Assembly (NCBI GenBank): GCA_033762075.1 | Contig: JANRLY010000031.1 | Span: 1 to 64,000 of the forward strand | Direction: 5' to 3' | Length of the DNA: 64,000 nt | Source: VFKI01 sp033762075 | Lineage (GTDB): Bacteria > Pseudomonadota > Gammaproteobacteria > DSM-16500 | Shown: positions 59,407 to 64,000 of the stretch, piece after piece | Numbering within the stretch: position 1 is the first letter of the stretch | How the letters are laid out: every line of letters starts with the position of its first letter | Translations under genes and position numbers: made by a program | The notes under the pieces: model-generated | Told to the model about the DNA's origin: nothing | The model's database searches: none | What the model saw: only the letters and a program-made list of their open reading frames with translations

Positions 59407-60138
59407 ATGAATGAGGCAGACATGCGCAACCTTGACCTTGAAAATGCAGATCTAGATATGAATGAGATAAAAAATTGCATTAAAGATTTAAAGCTAGCCA
59501 TCCAAAAAAAACGTATTTTACTGAGTCAACTAGAAGACAGCTTTGACTTAAATGAAGACTTGATTCACTCCGTAGAATCCATTATTTCCTCTATCAACCA
59601 GCACGAACTTAAATTTTATAACATAGAGGAACTCAAGTCTGTTTTAAACTGTTCAATTATTATTAATGACATTTTAAATGATCATACGAATACTGTGCAT
59701 TTAAGTGCATTAGACCATGAGATTGAGTTGATTCGTTCGCAACCTGAGCAATTTCCTCATCTCATCAACAGCTCTAATTGTTTTGTTAAATTTGCTTGTT
59801 CCATTATTTCGGCAACAGCTATTATTGGAAGTATTTTTTTATTCGCCAATGCTTTTAGCCCAAACCAAGAAGATACTGAAAGTGATCATTACGATGATCC
59901 TTTAATACTCCCTATAAAACTATTAGGAGGAGTCTCCCTTGCTGCTGGTGGCATTATTGGGATAGCAGCCGTCTATAACTCAACTGCAAAATTATTACCG
60001 AGTTTGTGTTTCTTTAGAGAAAAACTAAATCAGGATGCCAGGAAATTTGCAGCGCAAGCAAGCGATAACAATGCCCGACCATTATTAGCAACGATTCCAG
60101 AGGAGCAAGAGGGGCGTCGTTTCCAATACCCTTGGTGA
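59407..60138 (+). CDS. Orphan two-helix membrane protein (paralogue B)
   Basis: A 243-aa protein, not recognised. The head (1-~125) is helical and coiled-coil prone (LKLAIQKKRILLSQLEDSFD). The hairpin is CFVKFACSIISATAIIGSIF then LFANAF, and KLLGGVSLAAGGIIGIAAVY. Hairpin spacing and sequence (K[LF]..., ASIGG-like, GGxIGIAAVYN vs GLLGSILTCVEAYN) match paralogue A, indicating a tandem duplication. ATG 59407 abuts the preceding stop; ATG 59422 has GAGG five bases upstream and is an alternative. It is convergent with lpxC. Confidence 0.7.
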   Translation: MNEADMRNLDLENADLDMNEIKNCIKDLKLAIQKKRILLSQLEDSFDLNEDLIHSVESIISSINQHELKFYNIEELKSVLNCSIIINDILNDHTNTVHLSALDHEIELIRSQPEQFPHLINSSNCFVKFACSIISATAIIGSIFLFANAFSPNQEDTESDHYDDPLILPIKLLGGVSLAAGGIIGIAAVYNSTAKLLPSLCFFREKLNQDARKFAAQASDNNARPLLATIPEEQEGRRFQYPW

Positions 60139-60184
60139 TTCTGTACCTTTCACTTTGATTCGATGTTAGCGAAAAAAATAAATA

Positions 60185-61108
60185 TTAAACATCAACATCA
60201 AATGCAAGAATGGGTTTCACGTAAGAAATTGGCGCATCAGCTGCATCATCAAAGGTAACATACTCCCAAGCATTTTGTTGGGCGAGCAAGTCTCTAATAA
60301 GCTGGTTATTTAAACCATGGCCTGATTTATATCCATGAAACGCACCGATTAAACTCGATCCCATCAAGTAAAGATCACCCACGGCATCGAGAATTTTATG
60401 TTTGACAAACTCATCTTCATAGCGCAAACCATCTTCATTGAGAACACGAAATTCGTCAATCCCAACCGCGTTATCTAAACTTGCACCACGAGCTAAATTC
60501 ATTGAGCGTAGTTTTTCAAAGTCTGACATGAAACCGAAAGTCCGCGCACGACTGACTTCTTTAACGTAAGAAGTACTCGAGAAATCGAGTGTGGCTGTAT
60601 TGCTATGTGTGCGGAAAAGTGGATGATCAAAGTCAATGGTAAAGCTCACTTTAAAGCCTTCGTAAGGCTCAAGTTTAGCCCATTTATCACCCTCTTTAAC
60701 GGTGACTTTTTGTTTAATGCGAATAAATCGTTTCGCAACATTTTGTTCGCGAATACCTGCTGACTGTACAAGGAAAACGAAAGGGCCAGCGCTGCCATCC
60801 ATAATGGGAATTTCAGAGGCTGTCACATCGATATAAGCATTATCAATCCCCAACCCTGCTAAGGCAGACAGCAAATGCTCAACTGTCGAGACACGGACGC
60901 CATCTTTTACCAACGTGGTAGACATTGTCGTATCCCCAACGTTGCTCGCAACAGCGGGTATATCAATGGCTGGCGTCAAGTCTATGCGTTGGAAAATAAT
61001 ACCGGTATCAGGCGGTGCAGGACGTAAAGTTAATTCAGCCCTTTCCCCACCATGCAATGTGATTCCGGTTGCCTTAATTGTATTTTTCAGAGTTCTTTGT
61101 CTGATCAT
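60185..61108 (-). CDS. lpxC: UDP-3-O-acyl-N-acetylglucosamine deacetylase
   Basis: The zinc enzyme of the committed step of lipid A synthesis. The 307-aa protein has RQRTLKNTIKATGITLHGGE at the start, the first zinc His in TVEHLLSALAGLGIDNAYID, and the second His and Asp in FVKHKILDAVGDLYLMG. The catalytic His is in SLIGAFHGYKSGHGLNN. It shows that the organism makes lipid A. It is the last gene of the ftsQ-ftsA-ftsZ-lpxC order, 131 bases after ftsZ. That gap holds a small stem-loop (61175-61201) and no gene. Confidence 0.97.
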   Translation of the reverse strand: MIRQRTLKNTIKATGITLHGGERAELTLRPAPPDTGIIFQRIDLTPAIDIPAVASNVGDTTMSTTLVKDGVRVSTVEHLLSALAGLGIDNAYIDVTASEIPIMDGSAGPFVFLVQSAGIREQNVAKRFIRIKQKVTVKEGDKWAKLEPYEGFKVSFTIDFDHPLFRTHSNTATLDFSSTSYVKEVSRARTFGFMSDFEKLRSMNLARGASLDNAVGIDEFRVLNEDGLRYEDEFVKHKILDAVGDLYLMGSSLIGAFHGYKSGHGLNNQLIRDLLAQQNAWEYVTFDDAADAPISYVKPILAFDVDV

Positions 61109-61239
61109 TCCCGAATCCGTTTACCTTACAAATTTCCGCATATTACCATAAATGATTTAATCTGTGTAATTAACAATCTACCTAATCCAACTAGGTGGAT
61201 TACTAATACCCAGATAGAGAATCAATGAAGAACACTGAT

Positions 61240-62424
61240 TTATGCCTCCACCTCTTCTTTGCGCCTTAAAAACGCAGGGATATCGAGATAATCCAGCTCA
61301 TGAGACACATCCCCTGCAGGAATGGGTTTAGCTTGAGCAACTTGCCGTTGGTTGCCACCTTGCGCTCCTGAGCGGCGTATGACAGCAGGTTTTTCAAGGT
61401 GACGATAATCAATTGTCCCATCAGGCAAAATGGAATCTGCCAGTTTTCCTGCGCCACCTTGGGCTTGCTTTCGGCCTAGCCCTGTAACAATCACTGTGAC
61501 ATGAATTTCATCACGCATTTCAGGGTCAATTACCGTCCCGACAACGACTGTTGCACCATCTGCCGTAATATTTCTGACGGCATCGCCAACCTCTTCGAAT
61601 TCACCAATAGACATATCTGAGCCAGCCGTGATATTGACTAACACGCCACGAGCACCTGTCATATCGACGTCTTCGAGGAGAGGGCTGGAAATAGCTGCTT
61701 CAGCCGCAATACGCGCACGATTTTCGCCGGATGCAATACCTGTACCCATCATTGCCATCCCCATTTCTGACATCACCGTACGGACGTCTGCAAAGTCAAC
61801 ATTGATCAATCCTGGGCGGGTAATTAATTCAGCAATACCCTGAACTGCACCGCGTAAAACATCATTTGCTGCCTTGAATGCATTCACCAGGGTGACATTC
61901 TTACCTAATACAGTGAGTAATTTGTTATTAGGAATCGTGATAAGAGAATCGACATACTGCGTTAAATTAGCAATACCCTGCTCAGCGACCTGCATCCTAA
62001 CACGACCTTCAAAGGAAAAGGGTTTTGTCGTCACAGCAACTGTCAAAATGCCCATCTCTTTTGCAATTTGCGCAAAAATAGGTGCAGCGCCTGTTCCTGT
62101 GCCGCCTCCCATCCCAGCAGTTAAAAAGACCATATCTGCGCCAGTGAGCGCTGCACGAATACGATCCTGATCTTCTTCGGCTGCACGACGACCTACATCG
62201 GGATTAGCACCAGCGCCTAATCCGCGAGTCATTGTTTCACCTAATTGGATGATGGTATTAGCTGATGAATTCTTTAGTGCTTGCGCATCTGTATTGGCGC
62301 AAATAAACTCAACGCCCTCAATAGAACCAGCCATCATATGCTCAACTGCATTACCACCGCCCCCACCAATGCCAACAACCTTGATCACAGCACTTTGCGG
62401 ACTCATTTCTGCCAATTCAAACAT
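61240..62424 (-). CDS. ftsZ: Cell division protein FtsZ
   Basis: The tubulin-like GTPase that forms the division ring. The 394-aa protein has the N-terminal GTP-binding IKVVGIGGGGGNAVEHM, the tubulin signature GGGTGTGAAPIFAQIAKEMG, and the T7-loop residues in NVDFADVRTVMSEMG. After a variable linker it ends LDYLDIPAFLRRKEE, the conserved C-terminal peptide that binds FtsA and ZipA. It lies 24 bases downstream of ftsA, in the same direction. Confidence 0.98.
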   Translation of the reverse strand: MFELAEMSPQSAVIKVVGIGGGGGNAVEHMMAGSIEGVEFICANTDAQALKNSSANTIIQLGETMTRGLGAGANPDVGRRAAEEDQDRIRAALTGADMVFLTAGMGGGTGTGAAPIFAQIAKEMGILTVAVTTKPFSFEGRVRMQVAEQGIANLTQYVDSLITIPNNKLLTVLGKNVTLVNAFKAANDVLRGAVQGIAELITRPGLINVDFADVRTVMSEMGMAMMGTGIASGENRARIAAEAAISSPLLEDVDMTGARGVLVNITAGSDMSIGEFEEVGDAVRNITADGATVVVGTVIDPEMRDEIHVTVIVTGLGRKQAQGGAGKLADSILPDGTIDYRHLEKPAVIRRSGAQGGNQRQVAQAKPIPAGDVSHELDYLDIPAFLRRKEEVEA

Positions 62425-62448
62425 GCGGAGTATCTCCCGTAAATTTTC

Positions 62449-63681
62449 CTAAAAATTCCCTTGAAACCAACCTTTCATCCTATTCAAAATACCCTTTAAA
62501 CTCGTACTCGTTCCTAAGTGACGATGACCATTGCGTTGTTGCAACCCATAGAGCAATAATCCAACGCTTGTTGCATAACAAGGGTTGTTCATCACATCAG
62601 ATAAACCTGTCACATGTTGCGGCACACCAATGCGGACGGGCATTTTAAAGACGCGTTCTGCTAATTCAAGTGCACCTTTAACTTTTGAAGCCCCGCCGGT
62701 CAACACAATACCTGCAGGAATTAATCCATCAAAACCACTGCGTCGTAATTCGGCCGCCACTAAAGCAAATAACTCTTCATAACGTGCCTCAACGACTTCA
62801 GCCAGCATGCGTTTAGAAATGTGTTTAGCAGGACGATCGCCCGACATGGGAACAGCAATCATGCTATCTTCTTCAATTAAATTAGCTAATGCATATGCAT
62901 GATGAATTTTAATGTCTTCTGCATTTTTTGCGGGCGTTCGTAATGCAATGGCAATATCATTTGTGACTTGATCACCAGCTATCGGAATCACTGCTGTATG
63001 ACGTACAGATCCATCGGTAAAAACAGCAATGTCAGTCGTGCCGCCACCGATGTCAAGCATGCAAACACCAAGTTCTTTTTCATCTTCGGTGAGCACAGAC
63101 TGACTCGATGCAAATTGTTCGAGAACAATATCAGTCGCTGCAAGTCCGCAGCGTTTTAAGCACTTCACAATATTTTGCGCAGCAGCAACAGCACCCGTGA
63201 CTATATGCACTTTTGCCTCGAGACGGACACCTGACATACCGACAGGTTCACGGATCGAGTCTTGCGTATCAATGATGTATTCCTGCGGTAAAATATGCAG
63301 AATTTTTTGGTCAGCAGGAATTGCAACAGCTCTTGCAGCATCAATGACACGATCGACATCCGTTTGTGTCACTTCACGATCACGAATTGCCACAATACCA
63401 TGTGAATTTAAACTGCGAATGTGACTTCCAGCAATGCCCGTGTAAGCAGAGTAAATTTGACACCCAGCCATTTGTTCTGCTTCTTCAACGGAACGTTGAA
63501 TAGATTGTACGGTAGATTCGATGTTGACAACGACACCGCGCTTTAACCCTTGTGATTGATGAGAACCTAAACCGACAATTGATAATGAGCCATCCTCTGC
63601 CACTTCACCTACAATTGTAATGACTTTAGATGTTCCGATATCAATCCCTGCAATAAGATCTTTTTCTGGCTTCTTTGCCAT
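62449..63681 (-). CDS. ftsA: Cell division protein FtsA
   Basis: An actin-like ATPase that anchors FtsZ to the membrane. The 410-aa protein begins MAKKPEKDLIAGIDIGTSKV (phosphate 1 loop), then has MLDIGGGTTDIAVFTDGSVR (phosphate 2) and GIVLTGGASKVKGALELAE (adenosine motif). It ends in an amphipathic basic helix, GILNRMKGWFQGNF, the membrane-targeting sequence. The frame opens 17 codons earlier, but ATG 63681 matches the family start. It lies 16 bases after ftsQ. Confidence 0.97.
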   Translation of the reverse strand: MAKKPEKDLIAGIDIGTSKVITIVGEVAEDGSLSIVGLGSHQSQGLKRGVVVNIESTVQSIQRSVEEAEQMAGCQIYSAYTGIAGSHIRSLNSHGIVAIRDREVTQTDVDRVIDAARAVAIPADQKILHILPQEYIIDTQDSIREPVGMSGVRLEAKVHIVTGAVAAAQNIVKCLKRCGLAATDIVLEQFASSQSVLTEDEKELGVCMLDIGGGTTDIAVFTDGSVRHTAVIPIAGDQVTNDIAIALRTPAKNAEDIKIHHAYALANLIEEDSMIAVPMSGDRPAKHISKRMLAEVVEARYEELFALVAAELRRSGFDGLIPAGIVLTGGASKVKGALELAERVFKMPVRIGVPQHVTGLSDVMNNPCYATSVGLLLYGLQQRNGHRHLGTSTSLKGILNRMKGWFQGNF

Positions 63682-63697
63682 CTTTATGTCTTCCAAT

Positions 63698-64000
63698 TTA
63701 CGAAATTGCTTTCCAACGCACGGCGAACCCATCAGGATAGCGTAGATCGACGTAATCTACATTCTTCGCGCGTGCCCCAACAACATCATCGTACACTTTC
63801 ACAAAATGGCCGATGCGAGTCAAGATATCTTTGTATCCAACGTTCACACGAATACCATTTTCGAGCACCATATTCCAAGAGTGCCACGGTGTCAGCTCCA
63901 ACGAAGTCATTTTAATCCCTAATGGTTCAAGTAATTTAGAGATTTGTCGATAATACTCTAAAACAGTAACCTGTGTCCCTTCTGGGCCAAGAAAACGCGG
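63698..64000 (-). CDS. ftsQ: Cell division protein FtsQ, C-terminal part (gene continues outside window)
   Basis: The frame is open to the window edge (64000); about 100 residues are visible. PRFLGPEGTQVTVLEYYRQI, then LTPWHSWNMVLENGIRVNVG and KVYDDVVGARAKNVDYVDLR, and YPDGFAVRW form the beta-domain and YPDGFAV ending of FtsQ. FtsQ is a bitopic inner-membrane divisome protein that recruits FtsB and FtsL. The N-terminal anchor and POTRA domain lie outside. It is followed closely by ftsA, as in the canonical dcw cluster. Confidence 0.93.
   Translation of the reverse strand, partial: PRFLGPEGTQVTVLEYYRQISKLLEPLGIKMTSLELTPWHSWNMVLENGIRVNVGYKDILTRIGHFVKVYDDVVGARAKNVDYVDLRYPDGFAVRWKAIS

Overview
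The window comes from a gammaproteobacterium with fairly AT-rich DNA (about 40% G+C by eye). Conserved gene orders support this: thrS-infC(ATT start)-rpmI-rplT-pheS-pheT-ihfA, gyrA-cmk-rpsA, sdhCDAB-sucABCD divergent from gltA, and ftsQ-ftsA-ftsZ-lpxC. The class Ig (Rickettsia-type) aspartate aminotransferase, several effector-like orphan proteins, small palindromic repeats and degraded genes fit a host-associated member of the Legionellales (Coxiella/Legionella/Berkiella-like). The genus cannot be fixed from sequence alone.

Layout. 1-740: the tail of an ISL3-type transposase, then a four-gene tRNA operon (Pro-Arg-His-Lys) read leftward from a clear promoter. 843-5240: photolyase, folD, a small HTH-like protein, a long inverted repeat and a His/Pro-rich orphan ending in a PPAY motif. 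5343-12461: rpsA, cmk, gyrA, fadD-like and tRNA-Pro. 12498-21890: an information-processing block (ihfA, pheT, pheS, rplT, rpmI, infC, thrS, tRNA-Val, uvrB), with two palindromic repeat elements. 21869-28076: an accessory stretch with a cytochrome P450, aspC, tRNA-Asn, a KsgA/Erm-like methyltransferase, an adenylate-kinase remnant, a doubled DUF1328 membrane protein, a 65-codon ORF with a structured leader, and a possible mitochondrial-carrier-like protein. 28200-40419: serS, sucD, sucC, sucB, sucA, sdhB, sdhA, sdhD, sdhC and, divergently, gltA. Together these cover several TCA-cycle steps; the E3 subunit (lpd) is absent. 40442-50482: a dead secreted-protein gene, fadE, hpt, prmB, bolA, yciB, an RND efflux pump with its adaptor, and an Smr protein. 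50475-60138: udk, a CHASE4-HAMP-GGDEF-EAL protein, a TorF-like outer-membrane protein, a one-module NRPS reductase and two adjacent related membrane proteins. 60185-64000: lpxC, ftsZ, ftsA and the 3' part of ftsQ.

The most unusual item is the NRPS-like enzyme at 54679-58674. Its order is half-condensation, adenylation, carrier and thioester reductase, as in Lys2-type reductases. A PilZ-like segment with an intact DxSxxG motif interrupts the adenylation domain between the A8 and A10 motifs. A bifunctional GGDEF/EAL protein with intact active-site motifs and an intact I-site lies 1 kb upstream. This suggests, without proving it, a peptide-aldehyde or alcohol synthase controlled by cyclic di-GMP.
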